From Pseudomonas sp. Irchel s3h17 (GTDB taxonomy: Bacteria; Pseudomonadota; Gammaproteobacteria; Pseudomonadales; Pseudomonadaceae), in contig NZ_FYDL01000008.1 of the NCBI RefSeq assembly GCF_900187505.1, positions 62,001-126,000 of the forward strand: 64,000 nucleotides of DNA, written 5' to 3'. This document shows, piece by piece, positions 25,558 to 35,828 of the stretch. The first letter of the stretch is position 1; each line of letters starts with the position of its first letter. The position numbers were made by a program, and so were the translations under genes. The notes under the pieces are model-generated. The model was not told the origin of the DNA, made no database searches, and saw nothing but the letters and a program-made list of their open reading frames with translations.

Positions 25558-26553
25558 CTATGCAGCCTGCTGAAACTGCTGCCGATACTGGTTCGGCGAC
25601 AGTTCGGTGTGCTGGCGGAACAGACGGGCGAAGAAGCTCGCGTCGTCGTAGCCGACTTCGTAGCTGATGGTCTTGATGCTCTTGCGGCTGCCCGAGAGCA
25701 GGCCCTTGGCGGTTTCGATGCGCAACCGTTGCAGGTAGTGCAGCGGCTTGTCGCCGGTGGCGGTCTGGAAGCGGCGCATGAAGTTGCGGATGCTCATGCC
25801 GTGTTCACGGGCGACGTCTTCGAAGCGGAACTTGTCGGCAAAGTGTTCTTCGAGCCAGTGCTGGATCTGCAGGATGATCACATCCTGATGCAGCTTCTGT
25901 CCGCCGAAGCCAATGCGGCCGGGGGAATAGCTGCGCTGCACTTCATACAGGATGTCACGGGCCACGGCCTGGGATACGTTGGCGCCGCAGAAACGCTCGA
26001 TCAGGTAGATATAGAGATCGCAGGCCGAGGTGGTGCCGCCGGCGCAGTACAGGTTGTCGGCGTCGGTCAGGTGCTTGTCCTTGTTGAGCTGGACATTGGG
26101 GAAGCGTTCCTCGAAGGCGTTGAAAAAGCGCCAGTAGGTGGTCGCTTCCTTGCCATCGAGCAATCCGGCTTCGGCCAGCCAGAACACCCCGGTGGCCTCG
26201 CCGCAGAGCACCGCGCCACGGGCGTGTTGCTCGCGCAACCATGGCAGCACTTGTGGATAACGTTGGCACAGGGTGTCGAAATCGTCCCAGAAGGCCGGGA
26301 GGATGATGATGTCAGTGTTTTCCAGGCCACCGTCCACCGGCATCAGCACATCGCTGAAGCTGTTGACGGGTTTGCCGTCGGGGCTGACCACGCGGGTTTC
26401 GAATCCGGGAGTCAGGCCATGACCCTGTTGTTTGCCGTAGCGCAGGCTGGCCAGGTGGAAGAAATCCTTGGCCTGCATGAGGGTGTAGGCAAAAACCCGG
26501 TCGATAGCCAGGATACTGACTCGCCGCAAGGGCGAGGAGGGTTGGATAGACAT
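25558..26553 (-). CDS. GlxA family AraC-type transcriptional regulator
   Basis: A 331-residue regulator. Residues 10-190 form a DJ-1/PfpI-like (class I glutamine amidotransferase-like) domain with the AVLCGEATGVFWLAEAGLLDG segment. Residues 220-330 form an AraC double helix-turn-helix (FEDVAREHGMSIRNFMRRF and IKTISYEVGYDDASFFARLFRQHTELSPNQYR, by their key parts). GlxA-type regulators often sense nitrogen compounds such as carnitine, betaine or arginine. It is divergent from an acyl-CoA dehydrogenase across 146 bp, its most likely target, but it is also next to the monooxygenase cassette. Confidence 0.9.
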   Translation of the reverse strand: MSIQPSSPLRRVSILAIDRVFAYTLMQAKDFFHLASLRYGKQQGHGLTPGFETRVVSPDGKPVNSFSDVLMPVDGGLENTDIIILPAFWDDFDTLCQRYPQVLPWLREQHARGAVLCGEATGVFWLAEAGLLDGKEATTYWRFFNAFEERFPNVQLNKDKHLTDADNLYCAGGTTSACDLYIYLIERFCGANVSQAVARDILYEVQRSYSPGRIGFGGQKLHQDVIILQIQHWLEEHFADKFRFEDVAREHGMSIRNFMRRFQTATGDKPLHYLQRLRIETAKGLLSGSRKSIKTISYEVGYDDASFFARLFRQHTELSPNQYRQQFQQAA

Positions 26554-26699
26554 AATTCAATTTATTCTTATAGGGGAAAGTGGTCACCAAGCGGCTGGAT
26601 CGTCTTATTTTTTGGCTGATGTGTCCAGTGTCCTGTTCCGGGCGTGGGGCTTAGGCTCTGGGATTCAATTTTCGGCCAACAATAATCACAGGTGCCCCG

Positions 26700-27836
26700 A
26701 TGATTCCAAGAACCTTGTTCAGTTCCGAGCACGAACTGTTTCGCGACAGCGTACGAACCTTCCTCGAAAAAGAGGCCGTGCCCTTTCATGCTCAATGGGA
26801 AAAGCAGGGTTTTATCGACCGTAAACTCTGGAGCAAGGCAGGGGAGGCGGGGATGCTGTGCTCCCATCTGCCGGAAGAGTACGGTGGCCTCGGTGCGGAT
26901 TTTCTCTACAGCGCGGTGGTCATCGAGGAGGTAGGGCGGCTGGGGTTGACCGGCATCGGTTTTTCCCTGCATTCGGATATCGTCGCGCCGTACATCCTGC
27001 ATTACGGCAGTGAAGCCCTGAAACACAAATACCTGCCCAAGCTGGTCTCGGGGGAAATGGTCACCGCCATTGCCATGACCGAGCCCGGTGCCGGCTCCGA
27101 CCTGCAAGGGGTGAAAACCACCGCAGTGCTGGACGGTGACGAGTACGTGATCAACGGCTCGAAAACCTTCATCACCAACGGCTTTCTCGCGGACCTGGTG
27201 ATTGTCGTGGCCAAGACCGATCCCAAGGCCGGGGCCAAGGGCACCAGCCTGTTCCTGGTGGAAGCCGGCACCCCGGGTTTCGACAAGGGCAAGCGCCTGG
27301 AAAAGGTCGGCATGAAGGCCCAGGACACCTCCGAGCTGTTCTTTCAGGATGTGCGGATTCCCAAGGAGAACCTGTTGGGGCAGGCCGGGATGGGCTTTGC
27401 CTACCTGATGCAAGAGCTGCCACAGGAGCGCCTGACGGTGGCCGTCGGTGGCCTGGCCTCGGCCGAGGCGGCGCTGCAGTGGACGCTGGACTATACCCGC
27501 GAGCGCAAGGCGTTCGGCAAGTCGATCGCCGACTTCCAGAACACCCGCTTCAAGCTGGCGGAAATGGCCACTGAGATCCAGATTGGCCGGGTGTTCGTCG
27601 ACCGCTGCCTGGAACTGCACCTGCAAGGCAAGCTCGACGTGCCGACGGCGGCGATGGCCAAGTACTGGGGCACCGACCTGCAATGCAAGGTGCTCGACGA
27701 GTGCGTGCAGCTGCACGGCGGCTACGGCTTCATGTGGGAGTACCCGATCGCCCGGGCATGGGCAGATGCGCGCGTGCAGCGGATCTATGCCGGGACCAAT
27801 GAAATCATGAAGGAGATCATTGCGCGGTCGCTTTGA
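26700..27836 (+). CDS. Acyl-CoA dehydrogenase
   Basis: A 378-residue flavoprotein of the acyl-CoA dehydrogenase family. Family signatures are AMTEPGAGSDLQG (FAD and substrate contact) and QLHGGYGFMWEYPIARAWADARVQRIYAGTNEIMKE, which I cite by its two key parts: HGGYGF and YAGTNEIM. The usual catalytic glutamate region near AGTNE is kept. It would introduce the alpha-beta double bond in an acyl-CoA and pass electrons to ETF. The upstream site AGGTG is weak. Divergent control by the GlxA-type regulator is likely. Chain length is not predictable. Confidence 0.92.
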   Translation: MIPRTLFSSEHELFRDSVRTFLEKEAVPFHAQWEKQGFIDRKLWSKAGEAGMLCSHLPEEYGGLGADFLYSAVVIEEVGRLGLTGIGFSLHSDIVAPYILHYGSEALKHKYLPKLVSGEMVTAIAMTEPGAGSDLQGVKTTAVLDGDEYVINGSKTFITNGFLADLVIVVAKTDPKAGAKGTSLFLVEAGTPGFDKGKRLEKVGMKAQDTSELFFQDVRIPKENLLGQAGMGFAYLMQELPQERLTVAVGGLASAEAALQWTLDYTRERKAFGKSIADFQNTRFKLAEMATEIQIGRVFVDRCLELHLQGKLDVPTAAMAKYWGTDLQCKVLDECVQLHGGYGFMWEYPIARAWADARVQRIYAGTNEIMKEIIARSL

Positions 27837-27860
27837 ATGGGTTGTGAGTTGACTCTCGTC

Positions 27861-27957
27861 ATCGCGGGCAAGCCCGCTCCCATCAGGGCCCGCGTCCATC
27901 ACACCCTGTGTGGTCGGGTGCAGGTCCGGTGTGGGAACGGGCTTGCTCCGGGCGGCG
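27861..27957. repeat. Inverted pair of REP-like sequences (REPIN/BIME)
   Basis: Copies around 27861-27882 (GGGCAAGCCCGCTCCCA) and 27930-27957 (TGGGAACGGGCTTGCTC) face each other about 50 bp apart, between the convergent acyl-CoA dehydrogenase and aldo/keto reductase genes. Confidence 0.75.
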
Positions 27958-27983
27958 TTCCGACGAATGGGGTCGGAAATCAA

Positions 27984-29024
27984 TCAGGGCGCAGGGTTCG
28001 GGTGATCCTTGTGGATTGCCTCGATTCCCGCCAGCACTTCGTGGGACAGTTTCAGGTCGAAGCTGGCGATGTTGCTGTCCAGTTGTTCCAGCGTCGTTGC
28101 ACCGATGATGTTGCTGGTGACGAACGGTTGCTGGTTGACGAACGCCAGGGCCATTTGCGCCGGGTCAAGACCGTGCTCGCGGGCCAGTGCCACGTAGCGG
28201 CTGCAGGCGGCTTCCGACTGCGGGTTGAAGTAGCGGCTGAAGCGACTGTAGAGGCTCAGGCGACCTTTTGCCGGGCGCGCCCCACCTTCGTACTTGCCTG
28301 AGAGGAAACCGAACGCCAGGGGGGAATAGGCGAGCAATCCGCACTGTTCGCGAATGGCGATTTCTGCCAGGCCCACTTCAAAGCTGCGGTTGAGCAGGTT
28401 GTAGGGGTTCTGGATCGAGACTGTCCGTGGCCAGCCACGGGCTTCGGCCAGGGCGAGGAAGCGCATGGTGCCCCACGGGGTTTCGTTGGACAGGCCGATG
28501 TGGCGAATCTTGCCGGCCTTGACCTGCTCGTCCAGCGCCTCAAGGGTGTCCTCGAGCGGTGTCAGGTTGACTTCGCTCTTGTGTGTGTAGCCCAGCTGGC
28601 CAAAAAAGTTGGTGCTGCGCTCCGGCCAGTGCAGCTGGTAGAGGTCGATCCAGTCGGTCTGCAGGCGCTTGAGGCTGGCATCCAGGGCCTGGACGATGTG
28701 TTCGCGATTGTGCTTGAGATGGCCGTCGCGGATGTAGTCGATGGTGTTGCCTGGCCCCGCGATCTTGCTGGCCAGGACCCAGTCGGCGCGATCGCCGTGG
28801 CGCTTGAAATAATTGCCGATGTAGCGCTCGGTGCTGGCGTAGGTTTCGGCCTTGGGCGGTACCGGGTACATCTCCGCGGTGTCGATGAAATTGATCCCGG
28901 CGTTTTTGGCTCGTTCAATCTGCGCGAAGGCTTCAGCCTCGCTGTTTTGCTCGCCCCAGGTCATGGTTCCGAGGCAGATGCCGCTCACTTTCAGGTCGGT
29001 GCGGCCTAGCTGGCGATAGTCCAT
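27984..29024 (-). CDS. Tas-like NADP(H)-dependent aldo/keto reductase
   Basis: A 346-residue (beta/alpha)8 oxidoreductase. The catalytic tetrad is visible: D in INFIDTAEMYPV with its Y, K in WVLASKIAG, and H in LYQLHWPERS. The NADP-binding end (SNIIGATTLEQLDSNI) matches the Tas/YghZ group. The start at 29024 has GGGAG 7 nt upstream and begins MDYRQLGRTDLKVS, the usual family N-terminus; the frame opens further upstream without support. It is divergent from the rplM operon. The substrate is unknown. Confidence 0.9.
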   Translation of the reverse strand: MDYRQLGRTDLKVSGICLGTMTWGEQNSEAEAFAQIERAKNAGINFIDTAEMYPVPPKAETYASTERYIGNYFKRHGDRADWVLASKIAGPGNTIDYIRDGHLKHNREHIVQALDASLKRLQTDWIDLYQLHWPERSTNFFGQLGYTHKSEVNLTPLEDTLEALDEQVKAGKIRHIGLSNETPWGTMRFLALAEARGWPRTVSIQNPYNLLNRSFEVGLAEIAIREQCGLLAYSPLAFGFLSGKYEGGARPAKGRLSLYSRFSRYFNPQSEAACSRYVALAREHGLDPAQMALAFVNQQPFVTSNIIGATTLEQLDSNIASFDLKLSHEVLAGIEAIHKDHPNPAP

Positions 29025-29199
29025 CGGGTGCTCCCTTGGCAAAACAATCATAAAAGCAGGTTGAAAAATTTTTCGCAATCTGCATAATTGCGCACCTCTT
29101 TCTGCAGTGGAAGTGATGCGCCGCCGCCGAAGAATCTTGCCGTTGAACGGACGCGCCGACCCGAGCCCCCGATAGCGTCTGTACCCGGCTGCCTTTGAC

Positions 29200-29228
29200 T
29201 TGTCAAAGTACGCACTATTCAGTAAGAT
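29200..29228 (+). promoter_or_regulatory. Probable sigma70 promoter of rplM-rpsI
   Basis: TTGTCA (29200-29205), 17 bp spacer, TAAGAT (29223-29228). It is about 40 bp upstream of rplM with a short leader. A TTGACT at 29195 is an alternative -35. Confidence 0.5.
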
Positions 29229-29269
29229 CCGCCGTCTAATTTACAGGGCGGCCCCTGAGGCTATAAAGA

Positions 29270-29698
29270 ATGAAAACTTTTACTGCTAAACCGGAAACAG
29301 TACAGCGCGACTGGTTTGTCGTCGACGCTGCAGGTCAGACCCTGGGTCGTCTGGCCACCGAAATCGCGAGCCGTCTGCGTGGCAAGCATAAAGCTGAGTA
29401 CACGCCTCACGTTGACACCGGCGACTACATCGTCGTTATCAACGCCGAGCAGATTCGTGTAACCGGTGCTAAAACCACCGACAAAATCTACTACTCTCAC
29501 TCCGGTTTCCCGGGCGGCATCAAGTCGATCAACTTCGAAAAGCTGATCGCTAAAGCCCCTGAGCGCGTGATCGAGACCGCGGTTAAAGGCATGCTGCCTA
29601 AGAACCCACTGGGTCGCGACATGTATCGTAAGCTGAAAGTCTATGCGGGCGCTGTTCACCCTCATACTGCTCAGCAGCCCCAAGAACTGAAGTTTTAA
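29270..29698 (+). CDS. rplM: 50S ribosomal protein L13
   Basis: A 142-residue protein with the standard length and the L13 features: N-terminal [55 protein letters not shown] and HPHTAQQP. It is an early-assembling protein of the large subunit. It forms the usual two-gene operon with rpsI, 14 bp downstream. GAGG lies 11 nt before the ATG. Confidence 0.98.
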   Translation: MKTFTAKPETVQRDWFVVDAAGQTLGRLATEIASRLRGKHKAEYTPHVDTGDYIVVINAEQIRVTGAKTTDKIYYSHSGFPGGIKSINFEKLIAKAPERVIETAVKGMLPKNPLGRDMYRKLKVYAGAVHPHTAQQPQELKF

Positions 29699-29712
29699 CG
29701 GAATAGTTCATT

Positions 29713-30105
29713 ATGTCGGCGACTCAAAATTACGGCACTGGCCGTCGCAAGACCGCAACCGCACGCGTTTTCCTGCGTCCGGGTACTGGTAACATCTCCA
29801 TCAACAACCGCTCCCTGGATAATTTCTTCGGTCGCGAAACTGCCCGCATGGTAGTTCGTCAGCCGCTGGAATTGACTGAGACTGTCGAGAAGTTCGACAT
29901 CTACGTCACCGTGATCGGTGGTGGTGTAAGTGGTCAAGCTGGCGCAATCCGCCACGGTATCACTCGCGCTCTGATGCAGTACGACGAAACCCTGCGTGGC
30001 GCTCTGCGCAAAGCTGGCTTCGTGACTCGCGATGCACGTGAAGTTGAACGTAAGAAAGTTGGTCTGCGTAAAGCGCGTAAGCGTCCGCAGTACTCGAAGC
30101 GTTAA
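29713..30105 (+). CDS. rpsI: 30S ribosomal protein S9
   Basis: A 130-residue protein. It shows the S9 N-terminal [15 protein letters not shown], the [15 protein letters not shown](T/A)RAL core, and the basic C-terminal tail [17 protein letters not shown] that reaches the P site. It follows rplM directly and is closed by an intrinsic terminator. Confidence 0.98.
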
Positions 30106-30123
30106 TTCGCTCTCGCGTTCAAA

Positions 30124-30158
30124 GCGCCCAGTCTCCTCACGGAGCTGGGCGTTTTTTA
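30124..30158 (+). terminator. Intrinsic terminator of rplM-rpsI
   Basis: CGCCCAG with CTGGGCG and an inner TCTCC...GGAG pairing, followed by TTTTTT. Confidence 0.92.
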
Positions 30159-30246
30159 TGGGCGAAGATTTGTGGTGTGACAACTTGCCACATCCGTAGA
30201 GGCCCTATACTGCAAGGCTTGGCGGTTGTGTCGGGTGGTAATTACC

Positions 30247-30275
30247 TTGTCAGAATTGGGGCTTTTCATTACCAT
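30247..30275 (+). promoter_or_regulatory. Possible promoter of petABC
   Basis: TTGTCA (30247-30252), 17 bp spacer, TACCAT (30270-30275). A second candidate upstream pairs TTGCCA (about 30185) with TATACT at short spacing. Either would leave an AT-rich leader before petA. Confidence 0.35.
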
Positions 30276-30357
30276 TCGGCAAAATTTTTATAAGTTCAGA
30301 TTTTTACTTAGTAGATGCCTGATTTAACAGGCCACAAAGCTGATGGGAGAGGACTGA

Positions 30358-30951
30358 ATGAGCAATGACGGCGTGAATGCAGGCCGGCGTCGCTTTCTGG
30401 TAGCAGCCACATCCGTGGTGGGTGCTGCAGGAGCGGTGGGGGCTGCGGTCCCGTTCGTGGGGTCGTGGTTTCCCAGTGCCAAGGCGAAGGCCGCAGGTGC
30501 ACCGGTGAAGGTGAATGTCAGCAAAATCGAACCAGGTCAGCAAATGATTGCTGAATGGCGCGGTCAGCCGGTGTTCATTGTCCGCCGTACCCAGGAAATT
30601 TTGGGGAATCTTACAAAGATCGAGGGTGAACTCTCCGATCCGGACTCCAAGAGCTCGGTACAACCGACTTATGTGGATCCCAAGACGCGTTCGATCAAGC
30701 CAGAGGTTCTGCTGCTGATCGGTATTTGCACGCACCTGGGCTGTTCCCCGACCTTCCGTCCAGAAGTGGCGCCAGCGGATCTTGGTCCGAAATGGGTAGG
30801 GGGTTATTTCTGCCCTTGCCACGGTTCCCACTACGATCTGGCTGGCCGTGTCTTCAAGTCGCAGCCTGCGCCTTTGAACCTGCCAGTTCCCCCGCATTCC
30901 TATGAGTCGGATGACATCATTGTCGTCGGCGTCGATACGGAGAAAGCGTGA
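30358..30951 (+). CDS. petA: Ubiquinol-cytochrome c reductase iron-sulfur (Rieske) subunit
   Basis: A 197-residue Rieske protein. The 2Fe-2S ligands are in the two boxes CTHLGCSP and CPCHGSHYD. The N-terminus has a twin-arginine-like RRRFLVAATSVVGAAGAVGAAVPF anchor, which fits Tat-dependent insertion as known for the family. It is the first gene of the cytochrome bc1 operon, and its TGA overlaps the petB ATG. Confidence 0.97.
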   Translation: MSNDGVNAGRRRFLVAATSVVGAAGAVGAAVPFVGSWFPSAKAKAAGAPVKVNVSKIEPGQQMIAEWRGQPVFIVRRTQEILGNLTKIEGELSDPDSKSSVQPTYVDPKTRSIKPEVLLLIGICTHLGCSPTFRPEVAPADLGPKWVGGYFCPCHGSHYDLAGRVFKSQPAPLNLPVPPHSYESDDIIVVGVDTEKA

Positions 30952-32162
30952 TGAGCAAGTTCATGGATTGGGTTGATGCGCGCTTTCCCGCGACCAAAAT
31001 GTGGGAAGACCATCTCAGCAAGTACTACGCCCCGAAGAACTTCAACTTCTTCTACTTCTTTGGCTCTCTGGCGCTGCTGGTTCTGGTTAACCAGATCGTA
31101 ACCGGCGTCTGGTTGACCATGAGCTACACCCCGTCGGCGGAAGAGGCGTTCGCCTCCGTCGAATACATCATGCGCGACGTCGAGTACGGCTCGATCCTGC
31201 GTCTGCTGCACTCCACGGGCGCTTCGGCGTTCTTCATCGTGGTTTACCTGCACATGTTCCGTGGCCTGCTCTACGGTTCGTACCAGAAGCCGCGTGAGCT
31301 GGTGTGGGTGTTCGGCATGCTGATCTACCTGGCGCTGATGGCGGAGGCCTTCATGGGCTACCTGCTGCCTTGGGGCCAGATGTCCTACTGGGGTGCCCAG
31401 GTGATCATCTCGCTGTTCGGTGCGATCCCGGTCATCGGCGACGACCTGACCCAGTGGATCCGTGGTGACTACCTGATTTCGGGCATCACCCTGAACCGCT
31501 TCTTCGCCTTGCACGTAGTCGCCTTGCCGATCGTGATTCTCGGTCTGGTAGTGCTGCACGTCCTGGCGCTGCACGAAGTCGGTTCGAACAACCCTGACGG
31601 CGTGGACATCAAGAAGCACAAGGACGAAAACGGCGTACCGCTGGATGGCATTGCCTTCCACCCGTACTACACCGTGAAGGATATCGTCGGCGTCGTGGTG
31701 TTCCTGTTCATCTTCTGCTCGATCGTGTTCTTCTTCCCGGAAATGGGCGGTTACTTCCTCGAGAAGCCGAACTTTGAAGTGGCGAACGCGTTCAAGACCC
31801 CTGAGCACATCGCTCCGGTCTGGTACTTCACCCCGTTCTACGCGATCCTGCGTGCGGTTCCGGACAAGCTCCTGGGCGTCATCGCCATGGGTGCCGCGAT
31901 TGCCGTGCTGTTTGTCCTGCCTTGGCTTGACCGCAGTCCGGTCAAATCCATGCGCTACAAAGGCTGGCTGAGCAAGATCTGGCTCTGGGTGTTCTGCATT
32001 TCGTTCGTGATTCTGGGTGTGCTGGGTGTGTTGGCTCCAACACCAGGTCGTACGCTGCTGTCGCAGGTATGTACCTTCCTGTACTTCGCCTACTTCATTC
32101 TGATGCCGTTCTACACCAGGCTCGAGAAGACCAAACCGGTTCCGGAAAGGGTGACTGGCTGA
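30951..32162 (+). CDS. petB: Cytochrome b subunit of the bc1 complex
   Basis: A 403-residue polytopic membrane protein. Four heme b-ligating histidines lie in the helices LRLLHSTGASAFFIVVYLHMFRG and NRFFALHVVALPIVILGLVVLHV (cited by their H residues). The quinol-site PEWY-like motif appears as APVWYFTPFYAILRAVPDK, so the family glutamate is changed (PVWY), as is common in this lineage. It carries quinol oxidation and proton release. ATG at 30951 overlaps the petA stop (TGATG), and its own stop overlaps petC. Confidence 0.97.
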   Translation: MSKFMDWVDARFPATKMWEDHLSKYYAPKNFNFFYFFGSLALLVLVNQIVTGVWLTMSYTPSAEEAFASVEYIMRDVEYGSILRLLHSTGASAFFIVVYLHMFRGLLYGSYQKPRELVWVFGMLIYLALMAEAFMGYLLPWGQMSYWGAQVIISLFGAIPVIGDDLTQWIRGDYLISGITLNRFFALHVVALPIVILGLVVLHVLALHEVGSNNPDGVDIKKHKDENGVPLDGIAFHPYYTVKDIVGVVVFLFIFCSIVFFFPEMGGYFLEKPNFEVANAFKTPEHIAPVWYFTPFYAILRAVPDKLLGVIAMGAAIAVLFVLPWLDRSPVKSMRYKGWLSKIWLWVFCISFVILGVLGVLAPTPGRTLLSQVCTFLYFAYFILMPFYTRLEKTKPVPERVTG

Positions 32163-32944
32163 TGAAAAAGCTATTTGCTGTACTGATTCTTGCGGCTATG
32201 CCTGTGTTCTCGTTCGCCTCTTCGGCGGGCGGTCCTGAGCTGGAAAAGGTAGATATCGACGTTTCCGACAAAGCGGCAATGCAAGATGGCGCGCGTACGT
32301 TCGCCAACTACTGCATGGGTTGCCACAGTGCCAAGTTCCAGCGCTATGAGCGCGTTGCCGACGATCTGGGGATTCCTCACGATCTGATGTTGAAGAACCT
32401 GGTGTTCACCGGCGCCAAGATCGGCGACCACATGAGCATCGGCATGCAGCCGGCAGACGCCAAGGCCTGGTTCGGCGCTGCGCCGCCTGATCTGACCCTG
32501 GTGGCTCGTGTTCGGGGTACCGACTGGCTGTACGGCTACCTGAAGTCGTTCTACGAAGACCCGTCGCGCCCTTGGGGTGTGAACAACAAGGTGTTCCCGA
32601 ACGTGGGCATGCCTAACGTGCTGGTGGGCCTGCAAGGTCGCCAGGTCGTAGGGTGCAAACAGGTTCAGGTCGTCGAGCATGGCAAGAAGCAATATGATCC
32701 GCTGACCGGTACGCCGCTGACTCATGAAGCGTGCGATCAGTTGACCATCGTGCCGAAGTCCGGTGCCCTGACCGAAGAGCAGTTCGATGAGAAGGTCAAG
32801 AATCTGGTAACCTTCCTCGCTTACTCGGCTAACCCGGTTAAGCTGGAGCACCAGCGCATTGGTACCTATGTGTTGCTGTACCTGGCGTTCTTCTTCGTAT
32901 TCGCCTATCTGCTCAAGCGCGAATACTGGAAAGATGTGCATTGA
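32162..32944 (+). CDS. petC: Cytochrome c1 subunit of the bc1 complex
   Basis: A 260-residue protein with a signal peptide (MKKLFAVLILAAMPVFSFA), the covalent heme c motif CMGCH near residue 52, the Met-ligand region VFPNVGMPNVL, and a C-terminal membrane anchor (IGTYVLLYLAFFFVFAYLLKREYW). It passes electrons from the Rieske center to soluble cytochrome c. Translation is coupled by a TGATG overlap to petB. Confidence 0.97.
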   Translation: MKKLFAVLILAAMPVFSFASSAGGPELEKVDIDVSDKAAMQDGARTFANYCMGCHSAKFQRYERVADDLGIPHDLMLKNLVFTGAKIGDHMSIGMQPADAKAWFGAAPPDLTLVARVRGTDWLYGYLKSFYEDPSRPWGVNNKVFPNVGMPNVLVGLQGRQVVGCKQVQVVEHGKKQYDPLTGTPLTHEACDQLTIVPKSGALTEEQFDEKVKNLVTFLAYSANPVKLEHQRIGTYVLLYLAFFFVFAYLLKREYWKDVH

Positions 32945-32973
32945 TATAGCTTCAAGTAATTGCTGTTAACCGC

Positions 32974-33057
32974 GCGCGCCCAAGGGCGCCTCCGAAAGTG
33001 TAACGAGTCTGGTCATCCAGGCGTTACGGGAGGCGCCCTCTGGGCGCGCTCGTTTTT
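32974..33057 (+). terminator. Long imperfect hairpin between petC and sspA
   Basis: Outer arms GCGCGCCCAAGGGCGCCTCC (about 32974-32993) and GGAGGCGCCCTCTGGGCGCGC (about 33029-33049) pair over about 20 positions. An inner GTAACG/CGTTAC stem extends it, and TCGTTTTT follows. It probably terminates petABC and may also shape the sspA leader. Confidence 0.72.
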
Positions 33058-33093
33058 CCGCTCCGATAATTTCAACAAGCGAGGAGGATCGCC

Positions 33094-33711
33094 ATGGGCG
33101 TGACCAATCGGTTGGCCTGTTACTCCGACCCCGCCGACCACTATTCCCACCGAGTGCGAATCGTACTGGCAGAGAAGGGTGTCAGCGCCGAGATCATCAG
33201 TGTGGAGGCGGGTCGTCAGCCGCCAAAGCTGATCGAAGTGAACCCCTACGGCAGCTTGCCCACCCTGGTCGATCGTGACCTGGCGTTGTGGGAGTCGACG
33301 GTGGTGATGGAATACCTGGATGAGCGTTACCCGCATCCGCCTTTGCTGCCGGTTTATCCCGTGGCGCGTGCCAACAGCCGTCTGCTGATTCATCGCATTC
33401 AGCGCGACTGGTGTGGCCTGGTGGACCTGATTCTGGATTCGCGGACCAAGGAACCCGCGCGCGTACAGGCTCGCAAGGAGTTGCGTGAAAGTCTCACGGG
33501 GGTTTCGCCGTTATTTGCCGACAAACCTTTTTTCCTGAGTGATGAACAAAGCCTGGTGGATTGTTGCCTATTGCCAATACTCTGGCGTTTACCGAAGCTA
33601 GGTATCGAACTGCCGCGGCCTGCCAAGCCGCTGCTTGATTATATGGAGCGCCAGTTTGCGCGTGCGGCATTCCAGGCGAGTCTGTCTGCTACCGAACGCG
33701 ATATGCGCTAA
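33094..33711 (+). CDS. sspA: Stringent starvation protein A
   Basis: A 205-residue GST-fold protein. The N-terminal thioredoxin-like part has [22 protein letters not shown] and [19 protein letters not shown], and the C-terminal helical part ends near [11 protein letters not shown]. SspA lacks GST activity and binds RNA polymerase to alter gene expression under starvation. It has an AGGAGG site and lies 16 bp ahead of sspB. Confidence 0.95.
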   Translation: MGVTNRLACYSDPADHYSHRVRIVLAEKGVSAEIISVEAGRQPPKLIEVNPYGSLPTLVDRDLALWESTVVMEYLDERYPHPPLLPVYPVARANSRLLIHRIQRDWCGLVDLILDSRTKEPARVQARKELRESLTGVSPLFADKPFFLSDEQSLVDCCLLPILWRLPKLGIELPRPAKPLLDYMERQFARAAFQASLSATERDMR

Positions 33712-33727
33712 GGCTTAAGGAGCCGCT

Positions 33728-34141
33728 ATGAACTCCAGTCGACCTTATTTGGTCCGCGCGCTCTATGAGTGGATTGTGGACAACGACTGCACACCGCACA
33801 TGCTGGTCAATTCCGAGTTTCCGTCGGTGCAGGTCCCCCAGGGGTTTGCCAGTGATGGACAGATTGTTCTGAACGTTTCTCCTGCGGCTGTTCGTCATCT
33901 GCACATGGATAACGAGGCGGTCAGCTTCGAGGGGCGCTTCGGTGGTGTTCCTCATACCCTGTACGTGCCTGTGGGCGCAATCCTGGGCATTTACGCCCGG
34001 GAAAATGGTCAGGGTATGGTGTTCGATCTTGAGTCGCCTCTGGATGACGAGGAAGAGATCGAGCAGGAAGATGATCAGCCGCCACCCGATGACGAGCCGC
34101 CGCGCCCAAGCGGTCGACCCAGTTTGAAGGTGGTGAAGTAA
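33728..34141 (+). CDS. sspB: ClpXP protease specificity-enhancing factor SspB
   Basis: A 137-residue adaptor. The folded N-terminal domain (1-110; RPYLVRALYEWIVDN, LNVSPAAVRHLHM, PVGAILGIYARENG) binds ssrA tags. An acidic, proline-rich linker (DDEEEIEQEDDQPPPDDEPP) leads to the ClpX-binding tail RPSLKVVK. It is cotranscribed with sspA and ends at a strong terminator. Confidence 0.96.
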   Translation: MNSSRPYLVRALYEWIVDNDCTPHMLVNSEFPSVQVPQGFASDGQIVLNVSPAAVRHLHMDNEAVSFEGRFGGVPHTLYVPVGAILGIYARENGQGMVFDLESPLDDEEEIEQEDDQPPPDDEPPRPSGRPSLKVVK

Positions 34142-34143
34142 TA

Positions 34144-34175
34144 AAAAAGGCGATCCGGATGGATCGCCTTTTTTG
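34144..34175. terminator. Bidirectional intrinsic terminator after sspB
   Basis: AAAAAAGGCGATCC with GGATCGCCTTTTTT, serving sspB and the convergent BON-domain gene. Confidence 0.95.
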
Positions 34176-34195
34176 TGCCTGGCGTTCGGGTTACA

Positions 34196-35439
<1,244 letters not shown>

Positions 35440-35465
35440 TTAAAGGCGGCCTTGCCTGAGAGCGG

Positions 35466-35828
35466 TCAGCTATCAAAGGCATTCCGTAGCCAGTTCAGCT
35501 GTGTTGCGGTGCTGTCTATGGCGACTACATCAAAGCGGCAGGGAGAATCGGCCCAGCGCGACTCGCTTTGCAGGAAGTACTGCGCGGCGAGAATCAGTTT
35601 TTGACGCTTGCGTGCATCGATGCTGCCGAGCGCGCCACCCCATTGGGTGTTTTGTCTGTAGCGGACTTCGACGAATACTACTGTATCGCCGTCAAGCATG
35701 ACCAGATCAAGCTCACCGCGTTTGCACAGCCAGTTCTGCGCCAGGAGGCGCAGACCCTGTTGCTGGAGATGCTGGAGCGCCTGGCTTTCGGCGTCCCGTC
35801 CGCGTTGTTGGCTTGACCTGTCAGGCAT
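35466..35828 (-). CDS. yraN: YraN family (UPF0102) nuclease-fold protein
   Basis: A 120-residue protein with the Holliday-junction-resolvase-like core: GRDAESQALQHLQQQGLRLLAQNW, GELDLVMLDGDTVVFVEVRYR (E, D and ExR positions of the PD-(D/E)xK site) and the terminal RFDVVAID. The biochemical role is unsettled. Its ATG overlaps the stop of lpoA by one base (TAATG). About 100 bp separate it from diaA. Confidence 0.92.
   Translation of the reverse strand: MPDRSSQQRGRDAESQALQHLQQQGLRLLAQNWLCKRGELDLVMLDGDTVVFVEVRYRQNTQWGGALGSIDARKRQKLILAAQYFLQSESRWADSPCRFDVVAIDSTATQLNWLRNAFDS

Noticed and set aside
26568..27983. 471-codon minus-strand frame opposite the acyl-CoA dehydrogenase
   Set aside because: It is a shadow of a gene with complete family motifs.
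20046..29024. Genomic island with integration at a tRNA
   Set aside because: No tRNA, integrase, att-like direct repeat or mobility gene is visible; only the monooxygenase gene has atypical composition.
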